Positions 46,366 through 57,994 are shown, counted from the first letter of the stretch. The stretch: 64,000 nucleotides of DNA from Riptortus pedestris (GCA_019009955.1 CM032230.1:129060001-129124000), one strand, 5' to 3'. Numbers and translations: made by a program. The notes: a model not told the origin generated them from the letters alone.

Positions 46366-47032
46366 TTTTCCATTTTACAAACACATGTGGTACAAAGCTT
46401 ATTGTAACTATCATTTTCATAACAGTCATCTCGGAAACTACAGTAGTATTAGACTCTTTTTAACTTTGTTTTTCAACAAAAAAAAAAGGCTGATATTGAA
46501 TTTTTCTTTTGAAAGAAAACTGGAGTGACTTTAAAAGCAATTTCATTTGTATTCCGGCCCAGAAAAAGAGTTGAATTGATGATGCTCAATAGTGCAGTGC
46601 ATTCGAGCCGGCCTTGTTTGGCTCGAGATGCAATTGGTATAATGAACTCAATATGCACAGAGTGTTTCAAGTGGGCGAACTCGTTCAAATTAATATTCCT
46701 TTTCAGTTATTACCATACTGAAAAGATATTTTTCCTTCTTTTTTAACAATCTTCGACAGAAAAATTAATTTAAACTTCTTTGGGCATTAATTTTATTTAA
46801 CACTGCTTGGATAATTTATTCTCGATACGCACATATTAAAAAAACTCTTTGACTTCGCACGTTATTCAGTAAGAGTATTCCTACAATTCATATGATATAT
46901 GCAGAGTGCTTTCGACGATTAAGTACACTTGCCAATGTTTGTGTGACAAATACACCAAATGAAATAAAAAAACAAAATGCGTTGGCCTTAATCTCATGTC
47001 GTAAAATAATTTGTTCACCTCTAGTTAGAAAT
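46366..47032. other. No gene recognised
   Basis: Overlapping 71- and 73-codon frames on opposite strands at 46473-46746 cancel each other. No repeats recognised. Confidence 0.4.
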
Positions 47033-47885
47033 AGTCCGTCGCCCTGCGTTAGCTAAGCAGAATTAACGCGTGCTTAAAGTATTTGCATTTATGACAAAAA
47101 ATAAATAGTCAATGAGAACAATATTTGGTATTTAGGCTTCAAATAAAGTGCTTCACAATATAGTAGCTTATAGTTAATATGACATGAGTAGGAGTGGAAA
47201 ACTGAATTATACGAATATCACCGTTAATAATCAACATCGTGAATAAAAACATACATAACAACATTTATTACAGAACATTAGATTTGCAATGTTCTGTAAA
47301 CATTACATTTGCAATATGATTTTAGGTGGAAAATTTAGAAAATTTGTAATTTCTCCGTTACTATAAGATGGGTCGAAAATTTGTATATTGAATTATCTAT
47401 AAATGTTGTTATATACATTCTCTATCTATTTAAAATACTAACAGAAATATTTGCATTTTATAATTTTCAGCCTTCTATAAACCCTTTTATATCATCCTTT
47501 ATATCATAAAACGTCAAGCAGAGATACTAAAGACTGTGTTCAACAAATCGTTTTAAATACAAATAATTTCTGTTGATCTTGGAATACTAAAATTAGAATA
47601 TGTTATATTCAGATATATTTCAGAAATTGTTTTTATTTCCAGGGAAGACTAACTATCTGTTCATCCCTGAGAAGTTGGGAGACCTGTTTTTTTTTTTTTT
47701 TTTTACAATTCAGGCATTTTCCATAGGGAGGTTATTATATTTGACCCAAATATTTCTCATTACCGTTTATACTTATTCACTTCATATTAAAGATGCTGTT
47801 ACGTGTTACTAGTGTGTAGATTTATCTATTGAAAAACATCCCGAGGGAAATCTGCTTAGTTTAAGCAGTCCCTGCGCGACGGAAT
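47033..47885. repeat. Inverted fusion of two family A right halves
   Basis: The left part is reverse ('agtccgtcgccctgcgttag' at 47033, body to 'acattagatttgcaatg'). The right part is forward ('ggaaaatttagaaaatttg' at about 47328 to 'gtttaagcagtccctgcgcg' at 47880). The junction at 47282-47322 holds a duplicated 'acattagatttgcaatgttc'/'aacattacatttgcaata'. No TA tract or left ends. Confidence 0.7.
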
Positions 47886-48540
47886 TTATTATAATAGTCC
47901 ACTATGTGCTATTAAGAATAATCGGGACGGGCTATCTTCAGGTTACCACCCTTTTAGCAGATTTCTCCTAAGGGAAATCAGCTGTTGAGGTTGTAATCAA
48001 GACGCGATTTTCGAAAAATTTCTCTAAATGTCCATTGATCATAACTAGTAGAAACGAATATGAGTTCGCAATTTTTGTCTGGTCTTTATCGAACTCGATA
48101 TTTAACCGTTTTATGTAAAAATGAAGATCAACCATGGGCAGGGGGGTTTAGAGGGGAGGAATTTCGAAAATTCTTAATTACTCCGCTATTATGCGTCGGA
48201 CCGAAAAATTGTATAAAACTAATCTCCTTACAAATGTAATACTCTATAACCATTTTTTAGTTTTCGGCCTTCAGCAAACCCCCACTCCTACTCATCAACA
48301 ATAAGCTGTTATAAAGCACTTTATTTGAAGCCTAAATAACAAATATTGTTGATTTAACTTTTATGTCATGAGATATATGCAAATACTTGACGCAAGTGGG
48401 AAATCTGCTTAGTTAACGCAGCCCCTGCTTGACGGACTTTTCTAGCTCAGGGCTGTTTATTACTAAGGAATCGAACTCGCCACTCTAGGTCTACTATTTA
48501 GAGAATAAGGCGAACACCTTAGCTCACGTGGCTTACGTGA
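47886..48540 (-). repeat. SINE copy split by a family A element
   Basis: The tail side at 47886-47955 ends 'caggttaccaccctttt'. The head side at 48439-48540 begins 'tttctagctcagggctg' and includes 'gaatcgaactcgccactcta'. The intact family sequence at this point is 'accacccttttctagccagg', so the insertion lies in the TTTT. This gives a natural empty-site comparison for family A. Confidence 0.8.
47956..48438 (+). repeat. Family A element inserted in a SINE
   Basis: AGCAGATTTCTCCTAAGGGA at 47956 is preceded by TTTT, and ...CCCCTGCTTGACGGACT at 48438 is followed by TTT. The copy is short (483 bp), the TA tract is deleted, and the G-run is near 48137-48160. The SINE flanks define the element limits apart from the ambiguous T's. 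Confidence 0.9.
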
Positions 48541-48719
48541 ACTCCAAGAGTTTCTAATAAATGTAATATAGTGTAATACAATATAATATATTCACTTGTT
48601 TAATATCTGTTTTCTTATTGATAATCTTTTTAGTTATTTTGATAATATTCATATTACAAGCATTCATTTTCGGAAGGTCATAGCTGACAATAAAAATAAG
48701 AATCAAAAAATTAGAAACC

Positions 48720-49243
48720 ACTTTTCGCATGTGTTTGATATTGGATCAGACGCCTGGTAGTGAGGCCCTGTGTTTGAGGTTTACACAACTCCATAGTTTG
48801 GGGCAAGTCACGAGTTCGTAAGAAGTGTCAGAGCAAAGGGAGAGAGAAGTTAGAAGTACCCGATCTGTCTCGTCGGGCCAAGGCTAGAATTACCTCAGTA
48901 CGATACGCCAGGAGTTCTGACCGCTGACAGAGTACGGCGTGGGTGTATCAGGATTACAGGGCACTGCACCATCAACGCACCTGGTCCCTCGCCAACAGGC
49001 GTCCGATTAGTCGTGTGTTTCCCTACGCAGCGTCAGGGGACTGACTAGAGCTCCGATTATTTTCAAACTGTGCGCTGAAGCCGGTGATTAGCTGAAGGCA
49101 AGCCGCTCGTGCGTTCCTCATAAACTACATAGAACGTTTTTCGGGGCCTAAGACCGTAGGAAGAATTCTCCCAGACGATACACACAAGAATTCCTTGTCT
49201 ATCAGGCAAAGAACTCGTAATAAGAAAATTGTGAAAGGCTTCT
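48720..49243. other. G+C-richer island, no gene recognised
   Basis: About 500 bp of higher G+C sequence with no microsatellite and no match to other parts of the window. Stops are frequent in all frames. It may be an old LTR, an unrecognised element or host sequence. Confidence 0.35.
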
Positions 49244-49330
49244 TTTAACAGATGTCTCTTAAGGTACCACTCATGACAAAAGTTTTGATACTTTTATTCA
49301 AATATCCATTGATACTACCTAGAAAGCTTG
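49244..49330 (+). repeat. Family A left-end fragment
   Basis: 'cttttaacagatgtctctta' then 'gtaccactcatgac' and 'caaatatccattgatactac'. It ends before the TA tract position. Confidence 0.6.
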
Positions 49331-49540
49331 GACCGTGAAAGATGCTTGATAGTTCGACTGTATAACTAGCCATGGGAGCCGAAGTAACAATTTCCATAGC
49401 CAAAATCCTCAAAGATGACAAATTTTCGTGGGGTAATTCAGAACATTGCCTGGGTTAACGCTATACTTTTTTTTTTGACAGGATTAGAAATTATAATCCT
49501 TCTTTGTTGATAAAAGTAATAGGAATGGTACCAAGACTAG

Positions 49541-49745
49541 ATCATTTCTGAGCCATAGGTCGATGCTGTCGCCCAAAAGAAAGTAATTTTCAGTGAGAAC
49601 TATGCTTTATTTAATAGTGCTCACTGAAAATTTATATGTATATATAACAAACAAAAGTATGTGTATTTTTTATTTAATTGGTGTGTCACGGCCGTCAATA
49701 CTTTTAACACATTGCTCCAAAGAAAAATTAGTTTTAAATTTAAAA
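49541..49745 (+). repeat. Dispersed repeat, copy 2
   Basis: Matches 32384-32590. This copy carries an extra 'agtgctcactgaaaat', forming a small inverted repeat with 'attttcagtgagaact'. It is followed by a poly(A) stretch and then a reverse family A copy. Confidence 0.65.
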
Positions 49746-49789
49746 AAAAAAAAAAAAAAAAATCCAATACTCATTGTAAATTTAGAAAA

Positions 49790-50488
49790 ACGTCACGCTC
49801 AGCAACTATCACTGAAACTAAGCACATTTACCACGTGCAACACGTATTTGCATTTATGCCGAAACGTAAAAGTTCAATGAGAACATTATTTAGTACTTAA
49901 GCTTCCAAATAAATTGTTTCACAGTATAACTGCGTATTTTTAATTTGACATGAGAAGGAGTGGGGGTTTACAGAAGGCCGAAAACTAAAAAATGCAATAA
50001 TCTAGTTTAATAATCAAGATAATGAGAAAACGTACAATAGAACATTGCGTTTTCAATAAGATTGGTTCTGTACAAAATTTCTATCCTACGTACATTAACA
50101 GAGATATCTCGAATTTTCGAAACCCCCACTCCAACTGGTCCGATTTCAGCCATTAACGAACTTGATCTTTATTTTTACATGAGGGGGCTCAGGTTAGCTA
50201 TGCGAGTTAAAGCGTTGACTTTATCTCACATGGTAAACCTAGAGTGGCGAGTTCGATTCTTGCCTGGGCAAAGGAAATTATTTAGTGACGAAATTCATTA
50301 AATAACGTCCTAAAATCCCACCCTGGCTAGAAAAGGGTGGTAACCTGTAGATAACCCGCCCCGATTAGCCTAAGTTGCAAAAAGTGGACGTTAATAAATA
50401 ATAATATTTTTACATGAAACGATTTGATATCAGGTTTGGTAACGCTCAAACAAAAATTGGGACCGCTAGAGCGTTAACATGATATATA

Positions 50489-50536
<48 letters not shown>

Positions 50537-51122
50537 CTGTTTCCCAATTTTTGTTTTATTGATTCAAAATTCGATATATAAGCGTTTCATAGAAAACTAG
50601 AGATCAAGTTCATTAATGGCTGAATTTAGATCAGGGGAGTGGGGGTTTAGAGGTGGAGGAAAACTTAAAATCACAATATCTCCGTTACTAATTGTCGTAT
50701 CGAAAAACTTTATAAACCAATATTATTGAAAATAAAATTGTCATATAAATACTGTTATATACAAAATTTATCTTGAAGATTGACCGAGATGCATACATTT
50801 TATTTCTTACAGTTTTCAGCCTTCAGTAACCCTGTAACTTTAGTCATCTCACTTTAACAAGAAGCGACTACATCTTGAAACATCTTATTTCAAGCTTAAA
50901 TACCGAATATTGTTTTCAACGGAGCATCACTAGATGAGATATATATATGTAAATTTCGTTGTATGATGACGTCAGGAATTAAGATCTCATTGACCACCCG
51001 CTTCTAATCACCATTCCATTATTTATCGTAAATAGAGAATTCATGTTGAGATGAGATCAATAGTGTGCCGTGCCTGCACGTAGGAAATCTGCTTGGTTTA
51101 CGCACCCCATGCGTGACGGATT
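49790..51122. repeat. Two family A right halves facing outward around a TA tract
   Basis: 49790-50480 is a reverse right half (right end 'acgtcacgctcagcaactat', body, 'gaccgctagagcgttaacat'). The TA tract is at 50484-50533. 50534-51122 is a forward right half ('ttgtctgtttcccaattttt' to 'acgcaccccatgcgtgacgg'). The left ends are missing from both. The tract lies at the centre of symmetry. A SINE (50183-50405) interrupts the left arm. Confidence 0.8.
50183..50405 (+). mobile_element. SINE, full-length, with 12-bp target-site duplication
   Basis: Best SINE copy (223 bp). It is flanked by 'atttttacatga' at 50171-50182 and 50406-50417, and lies within a family A copy. The head GGGGCTCAGGTTAGC...  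'gagttaaagcgttgac' resembles a tRNA 5' half. 'gcgagttcgattcttgcc' contains a B-box-like GTTCGATTC. A ~130-bp unique body with 'cctggctagaaaagggtggt' follows, and the tail is TAATAAATAATAAT. A Pol III-transcribed tRNA-derived SINE is inferred. Nine copies or pieces are in this window. Confidence 0.9.
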
Positions 51123-52069
51123 TTTTAATGAAGTTCACTGTATTTCCCGAAGAATCGATTCGGCTCTCATTCCTTCGTTTCAGAAATTAGACATCTCTTT
51201 TTTTTTCATTTTCACACCATCTTTTAGAGTGTCAATTCCCTTTAATTTATTTTTACTATTCGTAGCAACGTTTTGTCAATTGTTCTGTAAGTAAATAATT
51301 AAACTATAAATACTACTTGAATCAACACAATAGTAGTTCAGTCACTGCTAAATTGACAACTAGGCGACAAGCGAGAATTATAACAGTTATAATTATAAGT
51401 TTATTATTGTATTATAAAGTTAAGAGAATTATAAAAGTTACTTTTCGCGCAGATTTGTTTAGTTCACACCCTGCAGAATTTACTCCAGTAAGAAATGCCT
51501 GTAATACTCAGCGTATAGCATTATAATAAAATGGAACATATTTGAGCTGTCACAGCCTTTCAAGAACCAGAACATTCAAATAATAAGGTTGTAGATTTCC
51601 CTGATATAAATGGTAATACTGACATTGACTTACGGCCCGAGCATGCAACGATGAAACTGTCAGCAGGCACGGAATTTCTGACTGTACATGACATTTTACT
51701 TCGAGGAAAAAAAAAAAAACTATTTAAAACATGGCATGGACAATTGGGACAAGTGCAGTATGTAATTGACGTGGAGAAATAAAACCAAGCGTAAACTGTA
51801 AATGAAAATAAATCCAAAAAGACTCGTAAAGGAAAGGAATCCTTCTTACAAAACTGAGAATTGTAAATACAACTAACTCAAAGCTATTTAATGACAAGAC
51901 TGCTCAAACCTATCTAAAAATATTTTAACCTTACGCCGACAATTACAATTACTAACTTAATGCATTGTAAATTCTGTTCTACTCGTCCGACTTCAAAACA
52001 CCAAAACTAAAGGACGTTCTGAATTTGACTTGAGATAATGAAATATAAGCATATTCAATAATAAAAACA
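51123..52069. other. Unrecognised region with a short open frame
   Basis: No repeats are recognised. It contains the frame 51546-51782, listed separately. The rest is A+T-rich. Confidence 0.4.
51546..51782 (+). pseudogene. Open frame of unknown origin (possible element or exon remnant)
   Basis: 79 codons are open between stops, without an early ATG, ending 'GQLGQVQYVIDVEK' and TAA at 51780-51782. Composition is varied (for example 'DIDLRPEHATMKLSAGTE', 'TEFLTVHDILLRG'), unlike the low-complexity frames elsewhere, and it ends in a Lys run plus a basic segment. I do not recognise the family. It could be the tail of a polyprotein, a captured exon or chance. Confidence 0.25.
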
Positions 52070-53063
52070 AGTCCGTCACGCCGGAGCTGCGTAAACTAAG
52101 CAGATTTCCCACGAGAAGGTTTACAATGGTTAAATCTACATTCACCATGAATATTAAGTACATAAATAGAAACGGTAATGAGAAATCTTCCAATTAATTT
52201 ACAAGTTAGTAATCTCTACAACGCAAAGCGTCTGAATTGTAAACAAAACGTTTCAGCTAACCCATGAGAACAAAATAGATAGATAGAAATATTCTAGACC
52301 CGAAAGAAAAACAATTAATGAAATATATCTGAATATAACGTATTAATATTTATTGTAGACTGTTTACTACAGGTAGTGCTGTAATTTGTAATGAATCAGA
52401 ATAATTTTATCACAATCACTGAAATTAGTAATACAAGAACAAAAGAAGGGGGGGGGGGGGTCAACAGAACGTATTTGCATAGATTTCACAAAGTAAAAGT
52501 TCAATGAAAACAATATTTGGCATTTAACCTTCTAATTAAGCGGTTCATGATATAACAGCTAATTATTAAAGTCGGTCACGCAGGGTCTACGTAAACTAAG
52601 AAGATTTCCCACGTGAAGTTTTACAATAGAGAAATCTCCCTAGTAATATCAGTAGTAGTAAGGGCTCTCTAAACCTATTCACGGGGGACGAATGGTTACG
52701 AAAACGGCCGCACTAGCTCTCGGTGGATAGTCCCGAACATAACCGACTCCTGCCGATCACACACACAATACAAATGCAAATATCTCGGTTAATATTAAGA
52801 TACAGAAAAAATGTAAAGAACAATATTTATAGTAAACTGCATTTGCAATAAGATTGATTCTTTACAATTATTCGATCCGACGCATATCGAGATATTTTTT
52901 TGAATTTTCAAAAATCCCTGCCACTGGTCCGATTTTAACCATTAACAAACTTGATCTTTCTTTTTACATAAAACGATTAAATATGAACGTTGGTAACGAT
53001 CACACAAAATTTGCGACCGCTAGAGTGTTAACAGACAAATATATATATATATATATATATATG

Positions 53064-53114
<51 letters not shown>

Positions 53115-53505
53115 GAACGGACCTCATTTTCGTCATCTCCTGGGTAGTATCGATGGACATTTGAGGAAATTTTTCAAAACTCGCGTCATGAGTACGACCT
53201 CAATAGCTGATTTCCCTTAAGGGAAATCTGCTAAAATGACATTAGTAGAAATCTAAATATCTTGGTAAATATTCATGTTACAGAAGATATGTATAACACA
53301 ACACTTATAGATCATATGATATGCAGTAAGATTGGATTTGTACAATTTTTCGATTCGGCATACTGTAACGGGGGTATTTCGAATTTTTGAAATTCCTCCC
53401 TGTAACCCCCACCCCCATTTCATCCATTATATAAATATATATAATTTTGGACGGACCTCATTTTCGTCATCTTTACAATCGCGTCATGAGTACAACCTCA
53501 AATAT
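52070..53505 (-). repeat. Family A element, long type, hosting a second copy
   Basis: Reverse copy. Right end 'agtccgtcacgccggagctg' at 52070, long-type segment like 930-1100, G-run on plus at 52447-52459. It is interrupted at 52570-53232 and resumes 'aaaatgacattagtagaaat'. A short TA piece is near 53430 and it ends at 'gcgtcatgagtacaacctca' without the palindrome. Confidence 0.7.
52570..53232 (-). repeat. Family A element, full-length, nested
   Basis: Right end 'agtcggtcacgcagggtcta' at 52570, 'gaacataaccgactcctgcc', TA tract 53039-53110 (with 'gtataaa' interruption), complete palindrome ending at 53232. The host sequence rejoins as 'aattattaaaatgacatt'. Confidence 0.88.
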
Positions 53506-54277
53506 TTGTTCCGAGCCAAAAGAGTAGGATTAAAACAACGAAAATAAGAAAAATATTGACCGTTCATCAGATGGCGAAGCATGAAATAATAATCTGACAT
53601 AGCAAGAAGTCTTAATTTCGCGCGTAAGAATGATGGAGTTTTCAGTTAGGAATTTCTCAATTTACGAGTAATAAAATGTCGTCTGAGGACGAAAGAAAGA
53701 TATCAAATGCAAATGAACTCTCGCAGGAAATATTACAACAGGAAAAAAAATGTCAGCTGACATTAAATATACAACTAGATATTTATTCAAGTGTACTTTT
53801 ATTTATTAATATTTACATCTCTTCGATGGAGGCCGTTAGTGACTGGCCCAAGTTTGATTTAAATAAGCCAACGTAGATAATTTCCTCTTAGAAATGTCAT
53901 CACATACTTTATGTTAGGCTTTTCTCTGTTCATTCTCAAAGAACTCATTTTAACGAGCGTTATGATGTACTACTTCCTCTTCTACAAATATACAGGATAA
54001 CCCAATGTATCTCCCAGGATTTTAATGCTTTATCCTTGAGTAAAACGGTACATACTGTTCATTCCACAAGAAGGAAAAACTCCTGACCTTTGTCACATAA
54101 AAATTGACTAGACTAAGACTCATTCAGTTAATATTTTCTCTATATCTTTTTATTTATAAGAAATTTCAATAATTAATATTTTATACCTTACATATTAGAT
54201 ATGCGTATTACATTTCTACTCTTACAATTCATATGGTTTTCGTTTTGCAATAAAAGTTCAAGCCTTTTATAAAGCAT
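53506..54277. other. No gene recognised
   Basis: A 66-codon frame at 53676-53876 starts 'MSSEDERKISNANELSQEIL', somewhat protein-like, but it is short and I know no match. Otherwise A+T-rich. Confidence 0.35.
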
Positions 54278-54542
54278 ACATATAAATTCGAAATATCTCC
54301 GTTACTATAAGTCGGATCGAAAAAGTGTATTAAATCAAACTTATTGAAAGTTAAATACACTATAAATAATGTTATATACATTTATTCTCTATCTTGAATA
54401 TTAACCGACATATTTGCATTTTTCAGTTTTCAGCCTTCAGTAAACCCCCACTTCTACTAGTGTTACATAAATAATGCTCTGTTATATAATAAAAGATATT
54501 AACTGAAGCCTAAATACCAAATATTGTTTTCATTGAACTTTT
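54278..54542 (+). repeat. Family A internal fragment
   Basis: Body from 'attcgaaatatctccgttac' to 'gttttcattgaactttt', cut at its right side by the next copy's left end. No termini. Confidence 0.75.
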
Positions 54543-54664
54543 AGCAGATTTCCCTTACGGAAAATCAGCTATTGAGGTTGTACTCATGACGGAATTTTCG
54601 ACATTTTTCTTCAAATGTCCATCGATCCTACCTAGTAGATGACGGAAATGAGGTCCGTTCAAAA

Positions 54665-54722
<58 letters not shown>
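54543..54722 (+). repeat. Family A left end
   Basis: 'agcagatttcccttacggaa' at 54543 to 'gtccgttcaaaactg' and TA tract 54667-54722. The body is missing. It is inserted after TTTT in 54278-54542. Confidence 0.8.
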
Positions 54723-54724
<2 letters not shown>

Positions 54725-54923
54725 CCGTATTAATTTCATTAATAATAATAAACAATGGTGTACACAACTATACGTTTTCGCACTTATAATTATTTACTGT
54801 AAGAGAAGAAAGAAAATCAAATATTCCGATATTTTCTCATTAATAAATAAATAAAGTAAACCAAAATACAAAATATTTTAGAGGAAATTATAACCCCCAA
54901 CTCATCCTGTCTTTGGCCTTTTT

Positions 54924-55041
54924 AGCAGGCACTCCTTAAGGGAAATCAGCTATTGAGGTCGTACTCGTGACGCGAGTTTTGAAAAATTTCCTCAAATGTC
55001 CATCGATCCTACCCAGGAGATGACGAAAATGAGGTCCGTTC

Positions 55042-55132
<91 letters not shown>

Positions 55133-55396
55133 TAGTCGTAATGTTTCATTGATCGTTACGAAACTGGGATATTTAACGTTTTATGTAAAAATAAAGATCA
55201 AGTTCGTTAACGACTAATACGGACAGTGGGGAGGTTCGCTTAGAGGTGGAATTTTGAAAATTCGAAATATCCCCATTATTACACGCCGGATCGAAAAAGT
55301 GTATCGACAAATCTTATTGAAAATTAAATGTTTTATAAATGTTGTTATAAGCGTATTTCTCCTATCATGATTATTAACCGAGACATTTGCATTTTT
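54924..55396 (+). repeat. Family A element, right end missing
   Basis: Left end 'agcaggcactccttaaggga' at 54924, longest TA tract in the window at 55047-55131, body to 'gagacatttgcattttt', where the next copy starts. Confidence 0.8.
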
Positions 55397-55514
55397 AGCA
55401 GATTTCCTTTATGGGAAATCAGCTATTGAGGTCGTACTCATGACGCGAGTTTCAAAACATTTCTTCAAATGTCCATCGATCCTACCCAGGAGATGACGAA
55501 AATGAGGTCCGTTC

Positions 55515-55572
<58 letters not shown>

Positions 55573-56205
55573 CTGTTAACGCTTTAGCGGTCGCAATTTT
55601 CGTTTGATCGTTACCAAACTCGATATTTAAACGTTTTATGTAAAAATAAAGATCAAGTTCGTTAATGGCTGAAATCGGACCAGTGGGAGGGGGGGGGGTT
55701 AAAGGGGAGGATTTTTGAAAATTCAAAATATCTCCGTTACTATACATCGGATCGAAAAATTGTATAAAATCACTCTTATTGCAAATTAAATGTACTATAA
55801 ATATTGTTATATACATTTATTCTCTATCTTGAATATTAACCGAGATATTTGCATTTTTCAGTTTTCAGCCATCAGCAAACCGGCACTTCTTTACATGTTA
55901 CATAAACAATACTCTACTACATAATAAATCACATTATTCGAAGTTTAAATACCAAGAATTGTATTCAAGAGACCTTTATTATACTAGATACATGCAAATA
56001 TGCCCCAGGCACACCTCCCCCCCCCCGCCTTAAGGTTTTGGACTACTAAAATTTGATTGATGGAGATAACAATTATTCTGACTCATTATTAATTACAGTA
56101 CTAGATATAGTAAATAGTCCTCAATAAAATTAATATGATATATACTGATATATTACAGAAATTATTATTCTTTCCAGTGTGAAGTGGCAGACCCGTTTGT
56201 TTACA
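55397..56205 (+). repeat. Family A element, long type, right end missing
   Basis: Left palindrome at 55397 after TTTTT of the preceding copy. TA tract is at 55519-55567 and a strong G-run at 55685-55697. The long-type segment follows with a C-run ('cctcccccccccc', near 56008) and 'ggactactaaaatttgattg'. It fades near 56205. Confidence 0.75.
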
Positions 56206-56218
56206 TTTCTAACCTAAC

Positions 56219-56612
<394 letters not shown>

Positions 56613-57139
56613 GACCAGCTGACTGATGAAGTCCTAGCCGTTGCCGGCATTAGAGCAGTTTATCTCCATCAGAGACCCGACCGCATTTCTCCCTTTGACA
56701 CGGCTCCGCCCTTGCCCAGATATGCCACGTTCTTGTTGTCACTTGGCTAATTGCTAGTAGAGAGGTGCCTGTCTTAAATACAGCCCATACCTCTTCACAA
56801 GCTCAACATCGCCTGAACTATACTTATGGAGTGGAAACTCATAAACTAATATATCAATCTAACGTTAAATGTCTACAGTAATTATTATTGAATTAATTAG
56901 TTCATTTAACCATAAATATTCTTTTTAATGACGGTCTTCACTTCTCAATATAGTTGGTAACGTTGTAATGTTAGATCATACCAATTTCGAGAAAGTATAA
57001 TAAAGATTTAAACCCGTAATACTTATTTTTTTTTAAAACAAATTACGTTCCATATTAATGTTTTCCTATTGCCTTTGTACTGTACGTTGTAAATACGTAT
57101 ATACTTAATTTAATCTATGGTGGTAGGTCAAAAAAAAAA
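56613..57139. other. No gene recognised
   Basis: The first 200 bp are moderately G+C-rich ('ggcattagagcagtttatct'), then A+T-rich. No repeat match. Confidence 0.4.
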
Positions 57140-57388
57140 TGTTTATTTATTATTTAGAGCTCCGCAATTGTGGTGATTTGGCTCTTCTTAAACATGGGGG
57201 AAAACAAAACAAAAACAAAAAACAAGTAAAAAAAGAACAAAACAAAGTAATAAGAAATAATATCAAACAAACAAAAGAAACACGAACACAACAAAATAAC
57301 AAGAAACATGTAAACAAAATAACACAAAAGGAACAAGAAACACGAACACAACATAGAACTAAAAACAGGTGTTAAATAAATAAGTGAA
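57140..57388 (-). repeat. Low-complexity retroposon-like repeat, copy 2
   Basis: Reverse-oriented relative of 10775-11003: AATA-type tail at the left ('tttatttattatttagagct'), 'acatgggggaaaacaaaac', and 'cacgaacacaacatagaact' at the right. Purine-rich on plus. The 78- and 86-codon frames are translations of low-complexity sequence. Confidence 0.55.
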
Positions 57389-57465
57389 AAGAAAACTTGG
57401 TGACTTTGAAACAAAATTAATCATAAAAACAGTAATAATAAATTTCAATAAAAATTTAAACACAT

Positions 57466-57488
57466 CACACACACACACACACACACAT
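57466..57488. repeat. (CA)n microsatellite
   Basis: Short pure CA run followed by imperfect CA units to 57507. Confidence 0.9.
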
Positions 57489-57549
57489 ACATGCACTCAC
57501 ACACATTAAAAAAATTTAAAATATGGAATTAAATATTCTCAAACTGCCG

Positions 57550-57994
57550 GTTTGTTTTTAAATATATCAAAATAGTGGCCATATGTGGGCCACCCTCTGT
57601 CAGTAATTCGTTCGTCATGTGGAATGTTTAAGTTCGTAATCTGCATTCTGTTAGTAGGTGTTTTATAGTTAGTCCAGTGTTACAATGAGTACAAGTAGGC
57701 TTGTCTTTTCTGTTATTATGTAAGAATGTGTCAGGTATGTATGTCCAATACGTGGTCTGGTGAGGACGACTTGGTCTCTTCTTGAATATACGTTCTGGTT
57801 CTTTGTCCATCCAGTAACATTGCGTTTTATTTCCAATAGTTTGTTGTCAGTACGTAACCAGTGTTTTTGCCAGTCTTGGAGTATTTTTGTTTGTACAATC
57901 TTGTTGAGGTCTGTTGGTGTTAGTGTAGTTATGTCAGTAGTAGTCATTTTTGTTGCTAGTTTTGCATGATTGTCGATATCAGTCATTTGTTTAA

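Noticed and set aside
50183..50260. tRNA gene
   Set aside because: The tRNA-like head with a B-box is part of a 220-bp SINE with a repeat tail and TSDs, present nine times; it does not fold as a complete tRNA.
53676..53876. 66-codon frame beginning with Met and an acidic N-terminus
   Set aside because: Too short, unknown, and without supporting signals; mentioned only within the region entry.
55409..55816. 135-codon minus-strand frame with a Tyr-Ile repeat
   Set aside because: It is a translation of a family A copy read through its (TA)n tract. The same happens at 1507, 41128-41430, 52854-53147, 54639-54854 and 54996-55217.
57139..57414. Hydrophobic (minus) and Lys/Gln-rich (plus) frames
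   Set aside because: Opposite strands of a low-complexity purine-rich repeat, also found at 10775-11003.
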